Shown one piece after another: positions 1 through 7,293 of a stretch of 64,000 nt of DNA. The position numbers and the translations under genes are program-made. Each line of letters begins with the position of its first letter. Position 1 is the stretch's first letter. The DNA comes from Hydrogenoanaerobacterium sp032017025 (GTDB lineage: Bacteria > Bacillota > Clostridia > Oscillospirales > Ruminococcaceae). Below the pieces are notes generated by a model. That model was not told the origin of the DNA, did not search any database, and worked only from the letters and a program-made list of their open reading frames with translations. The stretch covers positions 1 to 64,000 of the forward strand of contig NZ_DALZQO010000005.1 of NCBI RefSeq assembly GCF_032017025.1. The letters run 5' to 3'.

Positions 1-27
1 ATTAAGCCCTTATAGGGCTCGTGCAAG

Positions 28-46
28 CCACCCCTTTTAGGGGTGG
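28..46. terminator. Possible terminator hairpin
   Basis: A 7-bp GC-rich stem (ccacccc/ggggtgg) with a 5-nt loop lies just beyond the stop of the leftward gene at 55-402. The U-tract is poor on both strands, so it may be only a 3'-end stabilising hairpin. Confidence 0.3.
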
Positions 47-54
47 TCTTGACT

Positions 55-402
55 TTAAAAGGGCTGGCAAACAACGTCCCATAAATGCTCCGGCACGGGA
101 AAACTACGCAGCTGCCGGAACGAAATAATGCTGACTTCGCCGTCACATGTGTTGATACATACCGTCATGCGATTAACCGCAATGATCACCTGCCGCCCGA
201 TGTGAGGATGTATGTCAAAATCGAGTATGAATTTAGAGCCTTCGCTGGGGGAGTGCCGCATGTTTACAAGCTTCATGCAGTCAATCACAACAACGGGTTT
301 TACCGTTAAAAAATCCTTGTAAAACCGGCAAACTTCTTCCCTGGCGCGCGGCAGAAAAATTGCGCATAGTGTATCTTCGCAAATCTTATTTGGTGTTCGC
401 AT
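55..402 (-). CDS. Hypothetical protein, 115 aa
   Basis: A small soluble protein that I do not recognise. It has six cysteines (three in the first 25 residues), no signal peptide and no membrane segment. The start is supported by a good ribosome binding site, GAGGTG, seven bases before the ATG. It lies downstream of the hydratase gene on the same strand, but a strong terminator at 474-506 separates the two, so it is probably transcribed on its own. Codon use looks ordinary and there is no overlapping competitor gene. Function unknown; the existence of the gene is fairly likely because of the ribosome binding site and the isolated frame. Confidence 0.6.
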   Translation of the reverse strand: MRTPNKICEDTLCAIFLPRAREEVCRFYKDFLTVKPVVVIDCMKLVNMRHSPSEGSKFILDFDIHPHIGRQVIIAVNRMTVCINTCDGEVSIISFRQLRSFPVPEHLWDVVCQPF

Positions 403-473
403 CTGTTTTCACCTCGTACTATTCTATGCAAAGTACACTCGGCAGGTCAGAGGTAAAAGCAGCATGCAACGAA

Positions 474-506
474 AAAGAACGATGAGTTTTAGGCTCATCG
501 TTCTTT
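474..506 (-). terminator. Rho-independent terminator of the hydratase gene
   Basis: A perfect 13-bp stem (474-486 with 494-506) with a 7-nt loop lies 34 bases past the hydratase stop codon. Read leftward it runs into a T-rich tract, as expected for an intrinsic terminator. Confidence 0.85.
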
Positions 507-539
507 GAAAAGGATAATTTGTCGTCAGACGCAACCTCG

Positions 540-2834
540 CTAACCGCGGTAGTAGTTGATCAGGCAGCCGGAAAGAATAATTTTGCGCTCGTCATCGGTA
601 AGCTGACCGAGGGTAAGATGAAACATTGCAAGCTTGCCGCCGCTTGCGGCATAAGCGGTAATGTTCTCAGCTTCTTCTTCCACCGCTTTGCGGATGCCGG
701 GAATAAAGATATAATCGAGGTTTTTAAACGGCAGGGTGCCTTGCTCAATTAAGAATGGCAGCATGCCCCAGTTGATTAGGTTGCTGCGGTAACGCTTGGT
801 GGCGTACTCGTTGGCAATGTTTGCCCAGCCGCCCAGCACCTTTTGGCAGCTTGCCGCTTGCTCACGTGCACTGCCGTCACCCGGCTTCACCGCGAAGATT
901 ACACTGCCGATGCCGGTGTTCATGGTATCGATGGGTTTGATTTCGGTAAATGCTTTCACCGCCTGTGCAAGCTCGGGGAATGCAGCGACAGGGTCGCCCC
1001 CTGCAAGGCGCGCAGCCTCTGCTTTTTGCACCTCTTTGGCTCTGCCCACATAGGCGGGGTCTTTGCGCGAAAGTGCAAACTCTGCCAGCTTAAGCGGGTT
1101 AGAGCGGTAGCTCGAAGTCTCACCCGACGGAATCAGCTCGTCGGTGGTGGTGACAGGGTCGTGAATCTCCGATACCACCTTCAAAATTAAATCATCGGTG
1201 AGCGGGGACATCTGAGGCCAGTCTGCAATATTGGGGCCAAATTTCAAATCCAGCAGGTCGTTTCCTTTTCCGTAGCTGTCGTGCACACGGTTCTGGTATA
1301 CGGTACGGTTAAAGTGGTAAACAGGCTTGCGGAAGGTTACATCAAGGTCAGTAGCGGGGGTGAGGTAGCCGCCGTTCACCGCGGTAGCCGCAATTGAGCG
1401 GGCGTCCATCAGTGCAACCGACGCAATCTGATTGTTGCCGGGCTTGCTGCCCTCGCGGCTGGGGAAGTTACGGGTGGTATGGCGGATGCTGAGCGCGCCG
1501 TTTGCCGGAACGTCGCCCGCACCAAAACAGGGGCCGCAGAACGCTGTTTTGACGGTGATGCCCGCCTCCATAAATGTTGCGATACTGCCGTTGCGAACCA
1601 GCTCCAGATAAATTGGTTGGCTGCCGGGGTAAACGCTCATTGCAAACTCGTCGCTACCGATCGAGTGCCCGCCAATAATATCCGCAGCGTCAATCAGGTT
1701 GTCGTAAGTACCGCCCGCGCAGCCTGCAATAATACCTTGGTCAACCTTCAGTTTGCCGTTTACAATCTTATCGGTCAGCTTAAACTGCACGTTGGGTGAA
1801 TCCAGCTGTTCGGTACCCATACGCTCTACCTCGCGCAGAATGTCGCCGAGGTTTGCGTTCAGTTCCTCAATGGTGTAGGTGTTGCTTGGGTGGAACGGCA
1901 TGGCAATCATCGGCTTCACCGCCGAAAGATCAACCGTAATCAGCCCGTCGTAGTACGCCACAGCATGGGGTTTAAGCTCTTGGTATTCAGACGGTCTGCC
2001 GTGCACGGCAAAGTATTCGCGCACCTTTTCATCGGTCGCCCAAATGGAAGAAAGGCAGGTGGTCTCGGTGGTCATAACATCAATACCATTGCGGTACTCT
2101 ACATTCAGGTTCTGTATGCCGTCACCAACAAACTCCATCACCTTATTTTTTACATAACCGTTTTTAAATACTGCCCCAATAATGGCAAGCGCTACATCCT
2201 GCGGGCCAACGCGCGGGTCGGGCTTGCCGGTTAAGTAAACTGCCACTACCTCGGGGCAGTTGATGTCATAGGTTTTGCCCAGCAGCTGTTTTACCAGCTC
2301 GGGGCCGCCTTCGCCGATTGCCATAGTGCCCAGTGCACCGTAGCGGGTGTGGCTGTCGCTGCCCAAAATCATTTTGCCGCAGCCGCTCATCATTTCGCGC
2401 ATATACGAATGGATGACCGCCTGATGCGCGGGTACATAGATGCCGCCGTATTTTTTTGCGGCAGAAAGCCCGAACATGTGGTCATCCTCATTGATGGTAC
2501 CGCCAACGGCACAAAGGCTGTTGTGGCAGTTGGTAAGCACGTAGGGGATGGGGAACTTCTCAAGCCCCGATGCGCGTGCCGTCTGTACAATGCCCACATA
2601 AGTGATGTCATGGCTGGTCATTGCGTCAAATTTTATCTTTAGTTTATCCATATTATCGGCAGTGTTATGCTGCTGCATAATGCGGTATGCCATGGTGCCT
2701 TTTCGGGCTGCATCCTTTGCTGATGCGTCGCCTGCTGTTCTGTCAAACGGTATGGCAATGCCCTTTGCGTCATCTTCAGGTATTATTTTATGCCCGTCTA
2801 TCAAATAAACTCCGGTTTTACTTAAAGTTACCAT
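540..2834 (-). CDS. Aconitase-family hydratase (YbhJ-like)
   Basis: Member of the aconitase/isopropylmalate isomerase superfamily, probably a cytosolic [4Fe-4S] hydro-lyase acting on a hydroxy-di- or tricarboxylic acid. The three cluster cysteines appear at about residues 372 (AGCAGG), 433 and 436 (FCGPCFG), and an SDSHTRYGALG motif typical of aconitases is at about 159-169. Length (764 aa) matches the E. coli YbhJ-type branch rather than AcnA or AcnB. The start is the ATG at 2834: GGAGGA lies six bases before it, whereas the in-frame ATG seven codons upstream has no ribosome binding site. It stands alone between its terminator and a divergent gene. The true substrate is not certain; classical aconitase activity is possible. 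Confidence 0.9.
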   Translation of the reverse strand: MVTLSKTGVYLIDGHKIIPEDDAKGIAIPFDRTAGDASAKDAARKGTMAYRIMQQHNTADNMDKLKIKFDAMTSHDITYVGIVQTARASGLEKFPIPYVLTNCHNSLCAVGGTINEDDHMFGLSAAKKYGGIYVPAHQAVIHSYMREMMSGCGKMILGSDSHTRYGALGTMAIGEGGPELVKQLLGKTYDINCPEVVAVYLTGKPDPRVGPQDVALAIIGAVFKNGYVKNKVMEFVGDGIQNLNVEYRNGIDVMTTETTCLSSIWATDEKVREYFAVHGRPSEYQELKPHAVAYYDGLITVDLSAVKPMIAMPFHPSNTYTIEELNANLGDILREVERMGTEQLDSPNVQFKLTDKIVNGKLKVDQGIIAGCAGGTYDNLIDAADIIGGHSIGSDEFAMSVYPGSQPIYLELVRNGSIATFMEAGITVKTAFCGPCFGAGDVPANGALSIRHTTRNFPSREGSKPGNNQIASVALMDARSIAATAVNGGYLTPATDLDVTFRKPVYHFNRTVYQNRVHDSYGKGNDLLDLKFGPNIADWPQMSPLTDDLILKVVSEIHDPVTTTDELIPSGETSSYRSNPLKLAEFALSRKDPAYVGRAKEVQKAEAARLAGGDPVAAFPELAQAVKAFTEIKPIDTMNTGIGSVIFAVKPGDGSAREQAASCQKVLGGWANIANEYATKRYRSNLINWGMLPFLIEQGTLPFKNLDYIFIPGIRKAVEEEAENITAYAASGGKLAMFHLTLGQLTDDERKIILSGCLINYYRG

Positions 2835-2869
2835 AGGTGTTCCTCCGTCTTTCATTCTCTCTTTAGTTC

Positions 2870-2898
2870 ATATTATCATAAATAAGGCAATCATGCAA
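2870..2898 (-). promoter_or_regulatory. Possible sigma-A promoter of the hydratase gene
   Basis: Read leftward, TTGCAT and TAATAT are separated by 17 bases, about 36 bases upstream of the chosen hydratase start. The -10 is imperfect. Confidence 0.4.
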
Positions 2899-2958
2899 TT
2901 CCATCATGCAAATCCTGCAAAGCAACATTTACCTGTAAAAACACAAACCGGCTGTATT

Positions 2959-2987
2959 TTTCGTCCTCTCATTGTCCATGCTATAGT
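2959..2987 (+). promoter_or_regulatory. Extended -10 promoter of the LCP-like gene
   Basis: TGC-TATAGT at 2979-2987 is an extended -10 element; the -35 (TTTCGT, 17-bp spacer) is weak. It sits 25 bases before the GTG start. Confidence 0.45.
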
Positions 2988-3011
2988 TTGTATGTGGGAG
3001 GTGATGGGCAG

Positions 3012-3896
3012 GTGAAGGACCGCAGCTTCGAAAGAACCAAATATTTTGTGGTAACGTTTGCCGTGGCTTTTCTGGTACTGATGATGCTGGCAGTGGTGGC
3101 AGTGATGACATTGCAAACGAAAGGTCCTACACAGCAAAACACATCACAGGCCGATTTAGATGACTACTATCTGCCAAAGGCAGAGGATAACCTCACTGTA
3201 CTGCTGATTGGCAGAGACAGCGAGGCAGTGCCGCCAAACTACTTTTATCTCATAAGGCTGGACGTAGAGAGCGGAGAGTTGCCGGTAGCCACGCTGCCTG
3301 CACAGACGGTAGTGCATTACAATGGTAAAAGCGCCACGCTTGCCGAGCTGTATACCACTAGCGGTGCAAAAGCGGTAAAGCAGGGGCTGGGCGAAATGAT
3401 GGGCATTACGGTAGACCGCTATGTGTCGTTCACCGCCGAAAATCTCATCCGCGCGGTGGATATGATTGGCTTTGTGGAATACGAGCTACCCGAGGCGCTG
3501 GTGTATAAAAATGACAATATTTCCATCAGCCTTGCAAAAGGGCGGCAAATGGTAGATGGACAAAAGCTTTATGATATCCTGCGGTTTCCCAATTATGGAG
3601 ACCAACATAAGCGCGGCTCGGCATCGAGCGATTTGCTGGCACATTACATTGACGACCGCCTTGAAACGGTGCTTTCGCCGCAGGCAGATGAACTGTTTCG
3701 CAAAGTAATTAACCTTACCGATACCGATCTTTCCTTTGGAGATTACGATAGCCGTAAGGAGGCGCTCCGTTTTCTCGCCAAGCTTTCGGGTAAAAAGGCG
3801 CTTACAGTACTGGTGCGCGGCACCTTTAATGCATCGGGCGACAGTTTTACGTTTACGCAAAGCACCAAAGAGCTGATGCAGAAACTATACAGCTAA
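3012..3896 (+). CDS. LCP-like (LytR-CpsA-Psr) membrane-anchored protein
   Basis: A short cytoplasmic N-terminus and one membrane segment (about residues 10-32) are followed by an extracellular domain resembling the LCP fold (VLLIGRDSE, then alternating strand and helix through about residue 235). LCP proteins attach teichoic acids or glycans to peptidoglycan. The usual DxRxD-type arginine motif is not evident, so this may be a non-catalytic or diverged relative. I place the start at GTG 3012, ten bases after GGAGG; the in-frame TTG at 2988 precedes the ribosome binding site. It is monocistronic, ending at a strong terminator, and is divergent from the hydratase. LCP assignment moderate, exact role unknown. 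Confidence 0.65.
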   Translation: MKDRSFERTKYFVVTFAVAFLVLMMLAVVAVMTLQTKGPTQQNTSQADLDDYYLPKAEDNLTVLLIGRDSEAVPPNYFYLIRLDVESGELPVATLPAQTVVHYNGKSATLAELYTTSGAKAVKQGLGEMMGITVDRYVSFTAENLIRAVDMIGFVEYELPEALVYKNDNISISLAKGRQMVDGQKLYDILRFPNYGDQHKRGSASSDLLAHYIDDRLETVLSPQADELFRKVINLTDTDLSFGDYDSRKEALRFLAKLSGKKALTVLVRGTFNASGDSFTFTQSTKELMQKLYS

Positions 3897-3939
3897 AAAA
3901 GAGCCACTTCGCATTGTGTGCTTCGCATAAAAAGCTTTA

Positions 3940-3974
3940 AAAGGCTGGTATCGATCAAATCGATACCAGCCTTT
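3940..3974. terminator. Bidirectional terminator between convergent genes
   Basis: A 15-bp perfect stem (3940-3954 with 3960-3974) with a 5-nt loop has A-rich and T-rich flanks usable in both directions. It lies between the rightward LCP-like gene and the leftward hypothetical gene. Confidence 0.8.
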
Positions 3975-4029
3975 GCTTTATGCTCATAACATACTTTTGT
4001 TTGAATACCAATGCAGGGCAAACCGTATC

Positions 4030-4539
4030 TTACACGTTTACATCAAGCACAGCGCCACCTGCCGGTACCGAAGCATCCCTTAACCATTCAAGGCATGCAG
4101 CCTCATCTGCCATGCTGATTTGCAGCTTGTCTTGGCACTCATCCTCTTTAGAAAGCCGTTTATACTCATGAGGGTTGCTTTTGGGGAAGCGCATCATAAC
4201 TGACCTAGCATAAAGCCCTGCATCATGTTTCATCAAATACCGATGGTCTGCCGGTGGAACTTTGTCACCCCCTGCAAGCCGCCTTGAAATCTCTAAGCAT
4301 GTCAGCAGAATTTTCAGTTTTTCTTTTTCTGCTTTCATCTGCTCGCCGGAGGTTTCCACTTGCAGGCCCATTGCCGCCAGATACGCTTCTTTTTCGTTTT
4401 GCCGTTCTTCCATAGTTACTTCGGCTGGTTGCTGTTTTTTCACTGCTGGAAGAACAACCTCCCCTTTTGCTTTTTCATGCAGCTTGGCCATATTCTGGTC
4501 AACAACATAACGGTAAGAATTGCCGTGCTCAATACGCAT
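4030..4539 (-). CDS. Conserved hypothetical protein, 169 aa
   Basis: Soluble, highly charged protein with no signal peptide. The middle (about residues 60-85) is Glu/Lys-rich and probably coiled coil. The second half carries a pattern that I associate with conserved Firmicute hypothetical proteins (CLEISRRLAGGDKVPPADHRYLM, here with KSNPHEYKRLS following). The start is ATG 4539, preceded by AGGAGGGG at a good distance; the in-frame ATG six codons earlier overlaps that ribosome binding site. It shares the bidirectional terminator at 3940-3974 with the convergent LCP-like gene. Function unknown. Confidence 0.7.
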   Translation of the reverse strand: MRIEHGNSYRYVVDQNMAKLHEKAKGEVVLPAVKKQQPAEVTMEERQNEKEAYLAAMGLQVETSGEQMKAEKEKLKILLTCLEISRRLAGGDKVPPADHRYLMKHDAGLYARSVMMRFPKSNPHEYKRLSKEDECQDKLQISMADEAACLEWLRDASVPAGGAVLDVNV

Positions 4540-4625
4540 TTGCTTTCCCCTCCTCATATTATATTAATAATCTGTATATTGCTACTATAGCAAATGAAAT
4601 ACACCAATTCAAGCACAACTTATGC

Positions 4626-4748
4626 CGTATTCGGTTATCGCTTGATATTATCCGCTGCGGGGTGTGTTGAAGTGACGATTCAGCACACCCCGCATAATAG
4701 ACGCGCCCATGCAGAATAACGCATTCTGCATGGCGACAACCGAATACG
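4626..4748. repeat. Nested inverted-repeat element (MITE-like or structured RNA)
   Basis: A 123-bp non-coding unit is bounded by 16-bp inverted repeats (4626-4641 and 4733-4748, one mismatch). Inside are two further hairpins: an 11-bp stem at 4656-4666/4684-4694 and an 11-bp stem at 4707-4717/4723-4733. The whole unit could fold as a three-way junction. Such units are usually dispersed intergenic repeats (REP or MITE class); no second copy occurs in this window. No target-site duplication was identified. Confidence 0.6.
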
Positions 4749-4770
4749 ATTGAAAAGATTTGGGGAAGTT

Positions 4771-4910
4771 TGAAACCCCTTTCCTAAAAAGGGGTTTCAT
4801 TGAGATAGTCGCGCATGGGCGCGACACAGCTTTCGTAGCTTGAAAACCTTTTTCTTGGCACACTTCTTTTGTGGTTTGATAAAAGAAGTGGTACTCGCCA
4901 CTGCAGTGGC
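4771..4910. repeat. Cluster of short palindromes next to the 4626-4748 element
   Basis: A series of independent hairpins follows the element: a 12-bp stem at 4771-4782/4788-4799 and a 7-bp GC stem at 4808-4814/4819-4825. Two more lie further right, one with an aagaag-type stem around 4865-4890 and a tcgcca-ctgcag-tggcga palindrome near 4895-4912. No convincing gene covers this stretch; an in-frame open frame across it (4648-5040, leftward) has no ribosome binding site. Confidence 0.5.
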
Positions 4911-4947
4911 GAAATGACGAACGTCCAAACATCTTTGTGCAAACAAA

Positions 4948-4974
4948 AACCGCGCGGCTCTGTGCCGCGCGGTT
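4948..4974 (-). terminator. Terminator of the PrsA-like lipoprotein gene
   Basis: An 11-bp GC-rich stem (4948-4958 with 4964-4974) with loop tctgt. Read leftward it is followed by TTTTTGTTT, a good U-tract, about 95 bases past the lipoprotein stop codon. Confidence 0.75.
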
Positions 4975-5067
4975 GTAACTGCGAAATGTATTTTTAAAAT
5001 TGGCTTCGAGGGGTACGATATTGTGCAACCTCAGTGCCATGTTCGGCTTTCCGGCGGACGATGTCCG

Positions 5068-6111
5068 CTAGAATTTCAGCTTGTTGGGTGTGTAGAGCTT
5101 TTTCGCCTCGGGGTTGTAATCCACGGTGACAGCATCTACCCAGCCGAGGATGGTGTTGTTGTACTCTTCGCCCTTGAGTGTTTTCATCACAGTGGTGCGG
5201 TAGCTTTCTACATCCAATGGGTTCTCGGTGATGTCCAGCTTTTTCAGCACATAAACGGTGCTGCTTGTGGTAATAACGCGGATATCATCATTTTTCATCT
5301 CGCCGATCTGCTTTAAGAAATCTGCATCGTAGCCGGTGCTGTCTTTGGGAATAAAGCTGACATGAGAGCTTTCGGTGTGCTCATGCACAGAGCTTTCCTC
5401 TTCGCCCTTTGCAACAGCCTGCTCTTTTTCATAGGCGAGGATGACATCGCTGTAGTTTGCGCCCTCGGCGGTTGCTTTTGTGTAGACCTCGTTGGCTTTA
5501 TCAATAACCGCTTTTTTACCTGCTTCATCCTTCTCTTTGCCCTCGTTGTCGAGCAGGCTCATCGAGACGTACAGGGTTTTGTAATAACCGTCCTGAAACG
5601 CTTTGAGAATATCGGCGTCGGGGATAGGGGTTTTGCCTTTTGCGCCGTACTGTGCCTCAAACAGCATGTTTTCGAGGTAAGCATTTTGAGAAACCGCCGC
5701 GTAGCTATCGTAGCTGATGCCGTTTTTCTCATACATAGCGCCCATAAACTGCCACTGGTAGCCAATCTGCTGGTCAATATACGCGCGCTCAATGTCGCTG
5801 ATGACAATGCCCTGCTCAGCAGCCTGGTTCTCAATGGCAATGTGGCGTTTAAAGCTTTCATCGGTTTTGTTCTGAATCCACTGTGCAGCGGGAACACCGT
5901 CAATCTCCTGCTTCATCACGTCTTTATCCTGATCGGCAACCTTGCCGGTAGCCTGCGAATAGGCGTTGAGCATATAGGTGAGGTAGATGCCGGAGGGAAC
6001 CTGTTTACCGTTATTGGTTGCAATCCATTTCACATTTTCAGATGCGCACGCGCTCAGCGAGAGCACCATCATTACAGCAAGCACAGCCGCTGTAAGTTTT
6101 TTCAGTTTCAT
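5068..6111 (-). CDS. PrsA/SurA-like foldase lipoprotein
   Basis: Exported lipoprotein with an n-region of lysines, a hydrophobic stretch and a lipobox LSAC (lipidated Cys22). The remainder (about residues 40-330) is helix-rich with a SurA-N/PrsA-like arrangement, including charged linkers and a His/Glu/Ser-rich insert (residues 236-252). PrsA proteins help secreted proteins fold outside the membrane. A canonical parvulin active-site signature is not obvious, so it may be a chaperone without isomerase activity. Ribosome binding site AGGAGGAAG sits well before ATG 6111. In many Clostridia a foldase of this kind follows mfd; here an acetyltransferase and an RNA locus lie between. Lipoprotein certain, foldase role inferred. 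Confidence 0.7.
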   Translation of the reverse strand: MKLKKLTAAVLAVMMVLSLSACASENVKWIATNNGKQVPSGIYLTYMLNAYSQATGKVADQDKDVMKQEIDGVPAAQWIQNKTDESFKRHIAIENQAAEQGIVISDIERAYIDQQIGYQWQFMGAMYEKNGISYDSYAAVSQNAYLENMLFEAQYGAKGKTPIPDADILKAFQDGYYKTLYVSMSLLDNEGKEKDEAGKKAVIDKANEVYTKATAEGANYSDVILAYEKEQAVAKGEEESSVHEHTESSHVSFIPKDSTGYDADFLKQIGEMKNDDIRVITTSSTVYVLKKLDITENPLDVESYRTTVMKTLKGEEYNNTILGWVDAVTVDYNPEAKKLYTPNKLKF

Positions 6112-6237
6112 TCAACTTCCTCCTGATATTTCATATAAGGGTAGATTGTTGGCATACCTTCAAATTATACACATTTTTGTCCTAAAAGTCTATAGACATA
6201 TCTTGAACAATAAAACAAGGAAAATACAAAATTATCA

Positions 6238-6266
6238 TTGCATTTTCCTTAATTTAGCAATATAAT
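6238..6266 (+). promoter_or_regulatory. Sigma-A promoter of an orphan RNA locus
   Basis: TTGCAT and TATAAT are separated by exactly 17 bases, pointing rightward into a region without any credible protein-coding frame. Expected transcription start near 6273. Confidence 0.7.
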
Positions 6267-6272
6267 ACTGTC

Positions 6273-6475
6273 AGAGGCACTTAAGTGCAAAGCAGGTACA
6301 GGATGCAGGAACATCCTGTACCCTGCATACGGAGCAGTACCTCCATACACAACGGCAAGCCGCACATTTGCATACCTATTATACGCCGAACAAGCACGCC
6401 TTGTAAAGCGCATAAATGCATTTTGCACTTGATTTTTAGTGTTGTATGGAACAAATCTCCATACAGCACTTTTTG
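6273..6475 (+). ncRNA. Putative structured non-coding RNA of about 200 nt
   Basis: Predicted from a strong promoter at its left end and an intrinsic terminator at its right end (6438-6475). The main domain is closed by a 9-bp helix (AAGTGCAAA near 6282 with TTTGCACTT near 6423). It encloses several hairpins, the best being an 11-bp stem (ggtacaggatg with catcctgtacc, about 6293-6321). I see none of the conserved sequences of tmRNA, RNase P RNA, SRP RNA or the single long hairpin of 6S RNA. No gene follows on this strand, so a cis riboswitch is unlikely. Family unknown. Confidence 0.5.
6438..6475 (+). terminator. Terminator of the putative non-coding RNA
   Basis: A 13-bp stem (6438-6450 with 6458-6470, one G-U pair) is directly followed by TTTTG on the plus strand. 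Confidence 0.7.
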
Positions 6476-6571
6476 TTGCCTCGCGGATGAGCGGTGGGGG
6501 GAGAACCCTGTTATTCCTCAAAAAGCAGTTGTTCCGTCGCCCCCCATCCTGTCTTATCCGTTGAGGGAAGC
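6476..6571 (+). other. Second structured domain downstream of the RNA terminator
   Basis: About 95 bases that could fold as one long irregular hairpin: CCTC/GAGG plus GGATGAG/CTTATCC form the base and a GGGGGG/CCCCCC helix the upper part. It ends at a very strong terminator (6572-6608). No promoter of its own was seen, so it may be reached by read-through of the first terminator. It could equally be the 3' region of the leftward acetyltransferase transcript. Confidence 0.35.
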
Positions 6572-6608
6572 AAAACCCCGCCGTACTTTGCTGTACGGCG
6601 GGGTTTTT
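6572..6608. terminator. Strong, probably bidirectional terminator
   Basis: A 15-bp perfect stem (6572-6586 with 6593-6607) rich in G and C is followed by TTTTT rightward and TTTT leftward. It serves the RNA locus on one side and the acetyltransferase gene (stop at 6647) on the other. Confidence 0.85.
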
Positions 6609-6646
6609 ACATGCTCAATCTTTTTTGTGCAATAACTTAGAGCAAA

Positions 6647-7168
6647 CTATGCTTCAAAAAACTCTTTCGCATACTCTACGCTGCCCTGTATATTGGCAAG
6701 CCCATCTTTTTTAAACTCCACTGCCATAAAATTATCATCAGGCACCTCAAACGGTGCTTTAATATGGAAAAAGCTCGCATTTTTGTAACCAAACTTGGGG
6801 TAATATTCGGCGTGCCCCAACACGATACAGCCATTGTACCCAAGGGCGCAGGCAATTTCATGCCCTTTTCGTATCAGCTGTCCGCCTATCCCTTTGCTTT
6901 GCACTGCGGGTAAAACAGCCACCGGAGCGAGTGCAAGCAAAATAGAGGTACCAATTTTAATTTTTGTAAACAGAATATAACCAACAATTTCTCTTTCATA
7001 TTCCGCTACAAGCGACAGCTCGGCGATAAATGCAGAGCTCTTCCTCAACCTGTTTACTAAATTGTGCTCGTCGTGGTCGGTGTGCGGGGCATTTTCGAAT
7101 GCCGCTTTTACCACGTGGTAAACTTCATCCATGTCAGAATCTTTTTCCTGCCTTATTTTAACATCCAT
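6647..7168 (-). CDS. GNAT-family N-acetyltransferase (YhbS-like)
   Basis: A 173-residue cytosolic GNAT enzyme, transferring an acetyl group from acetyl-CoA to an amine. The acetyl-CoA binding motif A is clear: LAPVAVLPAVQSKGIGGQLI at about residues 80-100 with QSKGIG as the pyrophosphate loop. The following ALGYNGCIVLGHAEYYPKFGY segment is typical of the COG3153 (YhbS) group. Ribosome binding site GGAGG precedes ATG 7168. It lies 125 bases after mfd on the same strand without an obvious terminator between, so may be weakly co-transcribed. The substrate cannot be predicted. Confidence 0.88.
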   Translation of the reverse strand: MDVKIRQEKDSDMDEVYHVVKAAFENAPHTDHDEHNLVNRLRKSSAFIAELSLVAEYEREIVGYILFTKIKIGTSILLALAPVAVLPAVQSKGIGGQLIRKGHEIACALGYNGCIVLGHAEYYPKFGYKNASFFHIKAPFEVPDDNFMAVEFKKDGLANIQGSVEYAKEFFEA

Positions 7169-7293
7169 ACGAAACCTCCATAAAAAATATCGTCCCGAAA
7201 CACCGGTTTACCGCTCTATCTATGCTCGAATAATAACAAATCACTCATGAGGCAACCGGCTTTTAGTGCCATTTTATCGAATGCTTCAGCTCA

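Noticed and set aside
4648..5040. Leftward open frame of 130 codons in the palindromic region
   Set aside because: Covers several hairpins and a terminator, has no ribosome binding site; the frame is a by-product of the repeat sequences.
6249..6521. Leftward open frame of 90 codons over the RNA locus
   Set aside because: Runs through hairpins and the terminator stem, no ribosome binding site or domain.
6273..6608. 6S RNA, tmRNA, RNase P RNA, SRP RNA or T-box
   Set aside because: The conserved sequences of these RNAs were looked for and not seen. The main domain has an independent strong hairpin, unlike 6S, and no gene follows for a T-box.
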